Shown: positions 1 through 10,867 of the stretch, piece after piece
How positions within the stretch are numbered: the stretch's first letter is position 1
Layout: every line of letters starts with the position of its first letter
Assembly: GCA_948567375.1 (NCBI GenBank)
Contig: OX419762.1
Location: forward strand, 25,746,608-25,810,607
Length of the DNA stretch: 64,000 nt
Direction of reading: 5' to 3'
Source of the DNA: Lunularia cruciata
Taxonomy: Eukaryota; Streptophyta; Marchantiopsida; Lunulariales; Lunulariaceae
Notes under the pieces: model-generated
The model's database searches: none
What the model was told of the DNA's origin: nothing
The model's input: only the letters and a program-made list of their open reading frames with translations
Translations under genes and position numbers: made by a program

Positions 1-1560
1 CAACCCTCCATTTTTTGAAGCAATTTTGGTGGCTTGTGCTCCTAGAGAAGCAACCTTCTTGGTAGCATCCACCATATACCCTTGGTGGAGTGTAACAACA
101 AATTGTTTCTCTTCTTGAGTTCTTGGATATCTAAGGCAACCAAATTTAGAGACTCTTTCATAATCATGCCTATGCTCTTATGGTTTCCAAATCTGCCATA
201 AGAGTGCTCATGCATTGAGACATAGGGCAAAGAAGCTCTCGAGTTCCTTGTAGAAATCATTTTCTTTTTTGTACATTTCAACAAGTTGTTGTTCTTGTGA
301 AGCTATATTGGCAATGTTTTTCACCATCTTGGAAATTTCCACTCTGGAATCTCAAAGTGCTACTATGAGAATATATCCTCTACCTTCACTCAAGTTCTAT
401 GAATAGGGGGAAAGCTCTTGAAAATTTGGTTTGCAAAATCTTATAGATTTTACATTTTGCATTGTATTGAGAATTTTACAGATTTCAAATTCCATGGTTT
501 CTATTCTAAAAAAGGAGAATTTATATTAATATACATCCACTAATACCTCTACGGCTACTTGTTTTACAAACCAAAGATTTACTCATTTGGACATGTAAAT
601 CAAAAGTTAAAAGTTTTTGAATCTGCACTTTCTAACATGGAATTTTTGAAATCATACAGATTTCAAAATCCTATAACCTTGAATGGAGTGCCTCAAAATC
701 TACAAGTGAGGTTCCAATCAAAAGCTCTTGAAGACCAATTTCAAATGAACAAACATCAACTCATTTGAGCAAATAGGTACATAGTTATATAGCCTCCAGA
801 GTTTGCTATGTTTAACCTCATTGATGCATAGAATTCAAATACTTATAACTTCCAAAAAAAAGCTTTAAATTCTATGAAAAAATTCTCAATCTATCGCCCT
901 AGCCAAATGATTCTAATGAGACCAAGATGACCCTATTTGAAGATGTGAGTCCAAAGTTCCAACCTCTGAAAGTTGCAGATGTGAGCACCACCAAGCGCAT
1001 AAGATTGCAGAATGATGAAACTCAAAACTTTTTCCATAGAACTCCAACTTCAGCATTCACATACGCAATAGAAAGTGTTCACAGGAATTCCTAATGGGTC
1101 TCAGATTGAGACATTTGGACATAGAACCAAAAAGTTACAATGTGTTAAAATTGCAACTCAAACCTAAAATCTACCATAAATGATAGAATTTGAATCTTCC
1201 TAAACTTGTGTATGGATGCTATATATGGGTGCGCTTGGTATCAATAAAAATAGATCCTCAAGGCACATCCAGTGCCACAAAAATCACTCCATTTGGACTC
1301 CATATGATGAAGATACAAATTCTCAAATATGGATCCTCTGTAAAGAAATTCAATCGCTCGTAACTTTTGCCATAGAGCTCAAAACGGTGTAATCTTGGTA
1401 ATTATGGAAAGCTCTTGGCAAGGCACTTATAATTAAGCCAAAATTCTTGGACAAGTAAATGCTGAGATATGGCATGCCAAACTTTTGGGACTTCTCTCCT
1501 CACAAAATTTTGACCTCCTCCAAACTCCAAACTCTCAATCTTTCTCCTCTAGTAAGCATG
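1..1560. other. Unassigned AT-rich stretch
   Basis: No convincing gene is seen. Short open frames on both strands, such as 42-284 minus and 559-768 plus, have no recognisable domain and are likely chance or repeat-derived. The prose-like, low-GC sequence resembles decayed retroelement flank. Confidence 0.5.
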
Positions 1561-1639
1561 GGTCAATGTTGGGCTCTTAAGTATCTTTTGTTGTTGTTGT
1601 TGTAGAGGTGGAAGATACATTGATTGGTTGTTACACAAG

Positions 1640-1815
1640 GAATTTAGGGAAGTATATGATAGAGGTTAGTTTACATTGGACTAGTTTATTATAGATTGGT
1701 CAGATGCCTAGGCTCTTGCCTAGGTGCACATTTCATGTGTTTTGTAATTTTTTTCAACCTTTTGACTCTTTGGGTCTTCCAGGCTTTATATTTCATTTTT
1801 TCATTGTTTCACTAG
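1640..1815 (+). repeat. LTR fragment, inverted copy of the 6.2-6.4 kb LTR
   Basis: This stretch matches the reverse complement of about 6225-6400 with few differences. Shared landmarks are GGTCAGATGCC, TTGCCTAGG, GTGTTTTGTA and GGCTTTATATTTCAT. It is probably a fragment of the same LTR family in opposite orientation. It ends near 1815, where the matching sequence stops, so it is truncated. Confidence 0.75.
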
Positions 1816-1866
1816 GACTTTAGGAGTATTACTATCATGCTCCAATTACTAAAGCAAAAAACTTCC

Positions 1867-3060
1867 TTTGCTTTGGCTCCAAGCTCCACATGTCATCTAG
1901 CTACATCCCAAATAGACCAAGGGTGTAACCCAAGTTGACTATGTTCACCTAGATGAACTCCAAGTAGACCACTCTCACTAGTAGTAATTGGTTATGTCCC
2001 AAGAATACCATGTCCACTCAAATTTTTACCCTTAACATGTACTTGAATAGTCTTTATAAACTTAGAGCTCACAAGTGTCTAAGTAACAATGTTGATCAAA
2101 TGCATCCTATGGTGCTCAAGCAATTAAAGCTCACAATCTAGGTCAAATAGTTCATGTCCATTACTTGAACTAACACCTAATGCATGGATGCTTTTGATAT
2201 TGTTGAAATGTCAATGATACCAATATGGAAACTCATCACACACTCTCTTTGGAATTAAGCTCCACCATTCATTGTAACTATGAGTTCCAAATAAGTCTAT
2301 GATCCCTCTCAATAAGTATGGGATGTTAGAAAACTCATGAGTGTGGGTAAAGTAGCTCTTGTTTACCAAACAAGGTTCACTATTGCCATCAGTGATCTAT
2401 CAACCAATCTCACCATTTGATATGGGCACCTAACATCTAAGATATCCCTAACAATAAGGTGTAATGGTTGTTGAATACCATCATAGATACACTATAGAAC
2501 TTCTTTAGGTAAGACATTTTTCCACCAAAGCCAAAGATGATGAGCTTGTGATCCAACTTTAATTGCATGACAACATAGCAAGTCCAATCCAAGACCAAAC
2601 TTGATGTGTACTCACCACTACTCATGTGAAAGAATCACCCATCAAAGATATATCTCCAAAATGTATGCTAGAGAAATGGCTCATAAACTTGGAGACGTCA
2701 TAATACACATAGCATATCCCAAAACATGCCAAAGTGGAGAATCTATAGACCTTTACCCAACATAAGTATATCCTTGACAATGCTATCTAAGAATCACCAA
2801 ATGAATAATACCATGTCTATCCAAATATTGTGCCCCTAATAAGGAAATGTTTGATGGTAAGGTCTGTTGGTAACTCCTTAATTGTTGAAATTGATAATAA
2901 CTCAAGATACCAATAGGCCAAGTTTTCCACATGATGTAGAGAGACTCATTTAGCAATTTCATCTCTCTCCACATACAAGTACCTTTGAACTTGTAGGCTT
3001 GCATGCAAGACAATAGCTAGTCTAGTGTTGATCCCGACAAACAAATCCAATAAGTTACTC
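1867..3060 (-). pseudogene. Gypsy copy 1: cytosine-5 DNA methyltransferase-like segment, decayed
   Basis: Read on the minus strand, 2783-3013 contains LPSNISLLGAQYLDRHG followed by IHLVI and then HCQG. This looks like the approach to motif IV (DLVIxGxPCQ) of C5-cytosine methyltransferases. The P of the PCQ catalytic motif is altered, and a stop sits just before it, so catalysis would be lost. Further frames to about 2000 resemble the rest of such a domain (for example ISTISKAS near 2190-2210), but stops are frequent. Copy 2 has the same segment at 62870-63240. The position downstream of the protease in a Ty3/Gypsy element suggests a retroelement-encoded methyltransferase-like module. Assignment is by motif spacing and pattern only; the domain boundaries are inferred. 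Confidence 0.55.
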
Positions 3061-3359
3061 CTTTTATTGGATATTGCCAAGCAATATATGTGGTATCAAA
3101 AGTTACAAGGGAGTGGAATCCAAAAGATTGTCCTCAAACTAGTGGTACAAAGGCTCCAAGACTGCTATACCAATTGACCTGCATGATGTTGTAACTCTTC
3201 ATCAAAACATCCAAGATAGATCAAACAAATCTACTTGTAGTCCAAATTTGAGTGATCTCTTTTGGTAATGGAGTATCATCTACATGGGCGTTCTACTCTA
3301 ATAACTCACTAGGCCAAAGTAACAAAAAATTTGAAAGCTGAGATTGATGCCATGATACC

Positions 3360-4300
3360 TTTACTATAGTGAGCCAAGCTACCACGACTAAAGCGCATTG
3401 GTAGGTAATATACCTCACTTGATTTCCAACTTGGCCTATAAGATGTTATCTCCTCCCAATAGTCAAATGCTAAAACCCATGTGATATAACACTAATTTTT
3501 CCACTAACATCTCATATGGATTTATTATTATCAAATGGCCTAAGCTTTCACCACAAAACTATTAATTGGATGACTAGACTGAATCTAAACAATAAGCTCC
3601 TCACATATAATGTATTTTTTGGAACCACAAAACTATTAGTTGGATGACTAGGCTGAACCTAAACAATAATCTCCTCACATATAATGTATTGTGTGGAACA
3701 CATCCACTAGAGATGTTTGAATTTGAAATAGGTACATTTCAGCATTAGTCTTCTATAGCTAAAGACCAAGAAATGCAACCTTCCCTAACATAAGGAATTG
3801 TGCACCAAAGTCTAATAAGTCTAATATTACACCTCTAATATGTATAAATCTTCCCTAATGCTACAACTAAACTAAAAATCCCACTCTAGTTGTCCAATAG
3901 GAAAACTCTAGCTCTTTGTGTGAACCTAGCTCTTTTAAATGTAATTCTAGTATTAACTCTTCCAACCTAGCAATTATTACCTATCACAAGCCACTAGTAG
4001 TAGAATTGGGTCCCATGCTTCTCAACCAAATAAGCATCACCATCAACCACCTTTGCACTAGAAGCAAGAATTGCACCATCTCTACTCCCACAAAGTGTGG
4101 CAACTAATTGGAAGTGAGTCAACTTCTAGTGTAAACATGTCAATCATTGAGAACAAAGAGGAGCACACAATCAATTTAGCTATATCCAACATTGTGCTAG
4201 ATTCAATAGATGGATGACTAGTATTTGGTTCATGTTGCACTTTATCTCCACCTATCGCACTTGCACTAGTACATTTAGGAACCATGAATATCATCTATAG
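3360..4300 (-). pseudogene. Gypsy copy 1: aspartic protease region, decayed
   Basis: On the minus strand the peptide DLLDFGAQFLMLGKVAF is read from about 3840 downward. It matches LLDSGVQLLMLGKAAF in copy 2, a retroviral-type aspartic protease active-site region (D-S-G with S changed to F here). The sequence RC of 3430-3490 gives a hydrophobic TNYDVL-like stretch followed by a YPMGF-like motif, as in copy 2. Several stops and frameshifts prevent expression. The neighbour upstream on this strand is gag, and the methyltransferase-like segment lies downstream. Confidence 0.65.
3551..3698. repeat. Tandem duplication, 74-bp period
   Basis: Two adjacent near-identical units start at 3551 and 3625 (CCACAAAACTATTA each). 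They lie inside the protease segment of Gypsy copy 1 and are absent at the matching place in copy 2, so the duplication arose after this copy inserted. Confidence 0.85.
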
Positions 4301-4599
4301 TGCATCAAAAAGTATGAAAAGACTAGAGAAGTTTGACATATCTACCGCTAGCATCTCTTCTTTGTGGGTCCAATTCCATTAGTGCTCCTCTAGGCTCAAG
4401 AGTACATATTGCATTTTTAGTTATTATGGTGGATACATATACCTATGTTGATCTATATATAAATTCAAGTATATCTCTATCACCAACATAAGAAGTAAAA
4501 GCCTCCATGCCTAAATTCTCTATTGAATTATAGCCATGCAAGCTATCTTTGCTCCAATTGCTCAATCCAAGTAGCAATGGCTATATTAGAAGTAAGAGA

Positions 4600-5880
4600 A
4601 ATTATTAGTGCACTTACCAAGTGTGAGTCCTCTACCTCTACCTCTACCACCTCATCCTCCATGACCTATGGCTCATCTACTTCTTGCCAAAGCAACCCTA
4701 CCACTTTGTAACTTTAAGTGTAAGTGAAATCATTAGTCCCTAGTGTGACCAAATTGGTAACAATAGTCACACTACCTATAGGTTGGCTAGGGTACTCTTG
4801 AGATATCATGCACACTACCATGAGTGCACTCTCTCTTGTGGTCAAGTCAACCATAAGTTCAACAAGCAACACTACCACTCATTGGTTGCTATTGACTAGC
4901 AAATGAATGCAAGGATCTAGGTGCACTAGGTCCTTCACTTTCTCCATAAGATCATGGTTATCCACTCAACCCTCAAAAGCCATGTAGTGTGGTGCATTCT
5001 AAAAGAAGTAACAATTGCAGATGAGATCTCTCTACCAAATTGAGATGAGCTCAATGCGCTCTACCAAACCAAAGACCATCACCAAAGTTGGTGAGGTAGC
5101 ATGTAACAACATAAAATCATGAACACTATGTTGCAACTCCTTGTCCAATATCTCATACCAAAATTGGATAGCTTGTGTCTCAATAACTCCTTGAGTGAAA
5201 TTGATTGGATTGAAATTAGCCATCTCTTGCAAGTGTATGCATTGCATAGGCTCTTTCTAACCTTCCATTAGAACTTGTGCAAGCTCTTCAACTTGTCAAT
5301 CTGCATTCCTTTGTAGTTTTTACTCAAGCATTAGAAGAACTCCACCATGAGATTAAACCCCAATATTGCACTATCTTATAGCAATACCCTCTAGTCATAG
5401 TAGTACTATCTCCAACTAGTGCACATCCACTAGATACAACAATGCTATTAGAGCTAGAACTTCTGTGTATTTTTTATCAACCTTTGGAAACCAAGCTTTA
5501 AGCAATGGAGATGTAGTTTGAAGACCAATTGTGTCTCCATAGCTCAACCTCCTCCAAATGTACTCTCTTACACTTGTGGTCATCATCCATAGGTGTACCT
5601 TTCAAGTGCTAAAACAACTCCTTTTATGCCATGAAAGGTGTGAACAAACTATAGATAGATTTATGATAGATCACACCAACTATCAAACTATGATGAAATC
5701 ATCCAACTCAATGGTACCATTATACTAGAGTACCATTTGGGGTATTAATCTTGTCCATATCCCATAACAATAGAGTGGACACAAAATGTGCACTCTAAAC
5801 TCCCATGTCAAACTCCAAGCTATAATCAATCTCCTGCCTTAGTGGAACTTGAGATACAGGGTGATATCAAGTGTCACTTT
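4600..5880 (-). pseudogene. Gypsy copy 1: gag with zinc knuckle, decayed
   Basis: The minus-strand frame 5247-5032 has a gag-like helical segment ending VFGLVERIE, colinear with VSFGLVERIG in copy 2 (57100-57130). About 4744-4770 encodes CDYCYQFGHT, the first three ligands (C, C, H) of a CX2CX4HX4C zinc knuckle; the final cysteine codon has become a stop. This copy is uninterrupted at the two points where copy 2 carries insertions, near 5530 (solo LTR in copy 2) and near 4748 (E2 in copy 2), so it serves as an empty-site reference. Gag would form the particle and bind RNA; here it is dead. Confidence 0.7.
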
Positions 5881-5949
5881 GTGTAAACCCACTATGTGTT
5901 GCAAATAAATTACCTCTAGTATCCCTAAAGAAATTTATTGTGATAATGT

Positions 5950-6720
5950 AACCCAAATTGCAATTTTAACCATCAATTACCACCAACAACCAAACACTAT
6001 TGACTAATGTACCTCTAACTATGATAACTGTACTCGAGTGTAAATGACCAAAGACAAAATAAGAGAATAGAAGATAAAAATGGGAAGTCATATTAAAACT
6101 CTTAATTGAGTGAAATTACAAATGCCTAGCATGAGCTTTGGCCTTGTTTTTTATTTATAGGTTACTTAGGTACAAGATTTCTCAAGAAGCTTCAAAGGAA
6201 GGTTCCTTCCCAAAGCTCCCTTTCTTGAAACAATGAAACCATGAAATATAAAGCCTGCAAGACCCAAAGAATCAAAAGGATGGAAACATAATACAAAACA
6301 CAAGAAATGTGAGCCTAGGCAAGAACCTAGGGCATCTGACCAATCTCTAATAAATTGGTCCAATGTAAACTAATCTTGGTCATATACTTCCCTAATGCTA
6401 AAGCTTCAATCCGTAATAAAGTTGAGAAATCACTACAATTAATCTGATGTCTAACTAATCTGATGTCACTAATCAATCACTAATCTGATGTAGTTAATGA
6501 ATAATCTGATGTCAAATCACTACAACTAATCTGATATCTTGGAATACAAGCTAAGGCAGTTGTTTATTTGCAGTGTATGCTAAGCTAACCATCAACTTAG
6601 TGTACAAGTTACTCAATCCTTAAAATGTTGCTAGAAGATTCTCACCCAAAGCTTCCTAGATGCTTCTAAAATATTCTACCAAGAAGCTTTCTAGATGCTT
6701 CTAGAACATTCTTGGCATTG
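5950..6720 (-). repeat. Probable 5' LTR of Gypsy copy 1
   Basis: The segment lies directly upstream of gag on the minus strand. Read on that strand it begins with TGCCAAGAATGTTC near 6720 and contains a TATA-like CTATAAATAAAA near 6150-6162. A related fragment sits inverted at 1640-1815. No matching 3' LTR is present in the correct orientation, so the ends are approximate. Confidence 0.5.
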
Positions 6721-7118
6721 TTAGATTATGCTACTCCACCTCCTTTTTGCTAGATTTTGCTTATTCTACTAACTCATTAGCTTTTATTAACTCTTTTACT
6801 AACTTTATATTATTACACGTTCCTCCACCACTAGTTGGTGACATAGTTTTTGCCATTGAATCCTCAAAACTCTTGTATGACCATTTGTGCATTTTGGAGA
6901 TGAAAAAGAGGCTCCCATGTGGGATCATGAAGATACCCTTTCTATAGGACCTTATATTCAATGTGTTATTGGCGGCCATGTTGGATGTCATTATGTGCAA
7001 CTATACAATCAACTTTGTATTCCTCATGATTTCTAATAAGGATGGAGGGAAGAGGGGTTAAACACAAGTGGAATAGGAAGATAGCTCTACATATGACTAA
7101 GAAGAGCAAGTTGGTAGG

Positions 7119-8420
7119 TGTAATACCAATAGTTAGACATATTATCTAGAGGTGAAAATTGGCTTGGTACATTTGGAAGGATGTTATATACGATGGAATA
7201 AGAAGATCAAATAGAGTTATCACTGAAAGATTATATCTACTAATAGGGCTGGAGTAGAAATAGCCCAAAATTTAGAGCCAATTTTGGAGGCCTAAATAGA
7301 TGAATTAGGCAAAAAAATATGCAAAATCTTTCCTTGAGGGGAGAAAGAGTTTACCTTCTATCCCCTCCTTATTTTTCTTGTTGAGAGCTTTCCAATGGTA
7401 CTCTCCTATTTTAATACTCCAAGGAAAAGAGAAGAGAGAAAAACACAAATTACACACTCAACATTTGGTGCCCCAAAGGAGCACCTTCTCTTTATTATAT
7501 AGACAAAGAGGATCTCCTCCAAGGAAGCTCCACCACAGGATTAAGCACATAGATAGATGACCTGTCATCAAGATCCACCCCTGGATTACTTACTTGGATG
7601 GGTGACATGTCGGTCTAGGTCCTATCTGGTTGGTCAAACAAGCTTTGACCAAAGGGAATCTTTTAGGGAATCTTCCTGTAGGAGTCTCAGATCCACGTGA
7701 GTAAGGTACCGTTGGAAATCTCTTGACAAGACAAAATAGGGGGGGGAGGCCATCCTTACCTTTTATTCCAGGCCTAATTCATCCGTTTAGGCCTTCAATA
7801 TTGCCTTCAAAGATTTCAGGCATATTTGGTTCCTACTCTATTAGTAGAAGTCTCCTTTTGGTGATACCTCCTTTTGATTTGTTTAGTCCATCATATGTAA
7901 CATCCTTCCAAATGTTACCAAACCAATTCTCACCTTTAAATCATATGTCTAGCTATTGCTTCTAAGGTTCTCAAGTCTATTTTGGTTTATGCTCTATTAT
8001 AGAAGTACTCTTTTGGTGATACTTCTATCTTATCTATTTTGACCATCATGTATAACATCATTCTAGATGTTACCAAACCAAATTTCACATCTAGATCATA
8101 TGGCTAGTTCTTGGTATTACACCCATGCAATTATGAGATTCCTATAAGAAGATTCTCTAAAGATTCCCTCTAGTCAAAGCTTGTTTGACCAACCAAATAG
8201 GACCAAAACCAACATTTCACCATGCATGTAACTAATCTAAGAGTATACCTCATTGACATGTCACCAATCCATGTATCTGATCCAAGGGTGGAGGTTCCTT
8301 TGAGGAAATCCTCTTTGCTTTATAATAAAGACAAGGTGCTCTTTTGAGCATCGGAGTTTTGAGTGTGAAACCTTGTGTTTCTTCTTTTGGGTTTTCTCTT
8401 GGGGGTTTTCCTGTCCTTGA
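7119..8420 (+). mobile_element. LTR (TGTAATACC family), split by a nested LTR
   Basis: The two halves, 7119-7404 and 8127 to about 8420, together match the plus-oriented LTR at 55918-56654. The first half begins TGTAATACC. The second half contains GAGATTCCTATAAG, the CAAAGCTTGTTTGACC stretch and a TATA-like TTTATAATAAAG near 8318. The halves are separated by an opposite-oriented LTR of the same family (7410-8121). The right end is degraded. It abuts the integrase end of the Gypsy element at 8430. Confidence 0.8.
7410..8121 (-). mobile_element. Nested solo LTR, copy A
   Basis: The LTR is 712 bp and ends in GGTATTACA; its first bases (TTTAATACTCC) correspond to TGTAATACTC in copy B. Flanks are CCTAT (7405-7409) and CCCAT (8122-8126), a 5-bp target duplication with one mismatch. 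It sits inside another LTR of the same family in inverted orientation. The minus strand is chosen because the TATA-like TATATAATAAAG reads on that strand near 7490-7503. No internal retroelement sequence is present, so it is a solo LTR. Confidence 0.85.
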
Positions 8421-8429
8421 AACCTTATA

Positions 8430-10867
8430 CTATACAACATGAGAAATGATCTAAGTATATCAAATGGATCTATCCAATTAGAAGAAAGTTTACAAATTTG
8501 GATGTCATGCATAAGAGAAAGAGTATTGGAAGAAAACATGACCTTATCCCCTAGTTGAAGGAGAGATCACAATGTATGCTTATCAACATATTTTTTGTGC
8601 CTATTTTGAGCAATAAGAAGATGAGATTTAGCTTGGTGTAAAGATTTACATAACTTGGAAAGAAAGTGGAAGTATGAAAATAAGGTGGCAAGGGAGCAAG
8701 AAGGGAATTTGGAACAAGTAGATCTTGCCCAAAATGAAGGTAGAAGGGAGAGAACTTGGTGCTTGCCTATTATTATTGTAAGCAATCTTGCAACTACAAG
8801 ACAAGTATCTCAATTGGTATGGTGAACATTGATAGTAGCATGAAGACCATCTTCTGAGGTGCAATTTGCACATTTGGTTTGCCCATTAGTTTTAGGATGA
8901 TAGGCTATTAAAAAAAATTTGTGTACCAAGTAGCTTGAAGAGAACTTGCCAAAATTTATCAATGAATGAGGATCATAGTTGGAGATGAGAATCCTTGGCA
9001 TCTCATAGTGCTTGAAGACAATGTCAAAGTAAATCGTAGATAGCATTGGAATATCCATAATATCCATGGTGCGTGCCAAGTGAATCTAATTAATAAGAGT
9101 TTATCAACAAACATCACAATGGTGGTATTGCCTTGATCTATCTTGAGAAAGGATGTGATGGGGTTAAGAATTACATATTCTTATCAAGAAAATAGAATAG
9201 GAAGTGGTTGAAGTAGTCCATTTGGTTTTTGGTTCTTGATCTTGTTATGTTGGCAATTCTCACAAGATCAAATAAACACTTGAACCTCTTGTGACATGTT
9301 TGGCTACCAACATTGAATTTTGATTTTACTCATGGTTTTGTCTATACCCAATGACTAGCATTTTTAAGTCATGAGCCACTTGAAGCCATGCAAATTGGAG
9401 ACCACCCATAGTTGGAACATAGACCCGATTCTCATAAAATAGTAAGTACTCTTTGAAGGAAAAGTGATATATTCCTTATCATGTGCTACTAAATTTGCAC
9501 CAATTGAAAGAAGGGGTCTTGTTTTAAACAAGTCTTGAACTATATATACCTTTGAGTTGGTTGACACCATGGTGATTGCTACTATCTTGGGAGATTCAAG
9601 AAGAATATTCAAACAAGTCAACATGATAGTGCATTGGGAATGACATTGAACTTGTCAATTTTGTATTCAAACTTGATGTCAAAAAACTCTAGTTGTTCTT
9701 CCCATTGATGATGCCAACTCTTCATGTGCTCTAAATATAAATTTTGCAACAAAGGTTTATGATCAATTTGCATGATCACTTGTTTCTCCAAGAGATAATA
9801 TCTCCATACCTTTGTGATATATACCATTGCAAATTGTTCTTGATCTCAAGTAGAATAACTCTATTTTGTCATGTTTAGTCTATGAGACACAAAGGCAATG
9901 AGATGTAATCTATATGGAAATTCTTATTGTAAAAACAAATCCAATGGTAAAGTTAGAAGTATCAATATCAACCACACAAGGTAATTGAGAATCATGTGTT
10001 TGGAAAATGGGTCATGAAGATACCATATGCTTAAATTTATTGGATCCTTCTTTGTGCTTGTTGTTCCACTCAAAACTTGATATCTTCTCAAAGAGATTGG
10101 TTATCAATGGTGCAACCATATGAGCATAACAGTGGATGAACCATTAATAAAGAGTTGCTAATCTATTAAATTCCCAAACTTATGTTGCATCTTAAGGAGT
10201 AGGCCAATCAATAATAGCCTTAGTTTTCTCTTCTTCCATCTTGATCTTTTGCATTGAGACCTTATGACCAAGAAAGTAACCTCCTTCTATCAAAAGGAAA
10301 ATTTCTACTTTAGTCTTACTATAAAATAAAATATAATCAAAGAAGACCATCCCATATTGGTCAAATAGTCCTTCCAAAAATTAATGCATTTGATCCACAA
10401 AAATTCTTGAAGCATTAGTGAGCCCAAAAGGTAAAACTCTCCATTTAAAATGCCTATATCTTGTGTAAATAGTAATCTTTTGACCATCCTCCTTATCAAT
10501 GGAGATATATCAATAATCACTTCAAAGATCCAACTTTGAGAAATATTGTGCTCTATATAATTGATCTAACAAGCAATCAATTTGAGGCATGAGATTTTTT
10601 TTCACAATTTCTTTATTAAGGCCATGGTAGTTAATACAAAATTGAAGTATTCCATCTTTCTTTAGTACAACGTGTATCAATGCTCCCCAAGGAGATGTAT
10701 TATGTCATATGAAATCCTTCTTCTATAACTTGGTTAGTGTTGTTTGAAGTTCCTCTAGCTTCTTCAGTGAGAGCTGATAGGTTGGTCTGCTCATTGGAGT
10801 ACTCCTTGGTAATAGCTTGATCTTGAAAGACATGATCTTGAAAGACATACCTCAATCAAAGTATAAT
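8430..10867 (-). pseudogene. Ty3/Gypsy pol (RT, RNase H, integrase), decayed
   Basis: Minus-strand frames run in the normal Gypsy order. RT (about 10850-10190) shows TPMSRPTYQLSLKKLEEL, SPWGA, NYHGLNKE and VFFDYILFYSK; the catalytic YVDD-type motif is changed. RNase H (9827-9618) has TDHKPLL-like IDHKPLLQ and the closing VIPNALS. Integrase (9079-8430) has the SNYDP aspartate, AYHPKTNGQT and, at the C terminus, a GDKVMFS and WIDPFDIL module (GPY/F type). Stops and frameshifts are frequent. E1 is inserted between RT and the upstream part at 10868. Such pol proteins copy element RNA into DNA and integrate it; this one cannot work. Confidence 0.88.
10863..10867. repeat. Target-site duplication ATAAT, left of E1
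   Basis: ATAAT precedes the TGTGGTAC terminus and is repeated exactly at 14570-14574 after GTTGTCACA. Confidence 0.9.
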
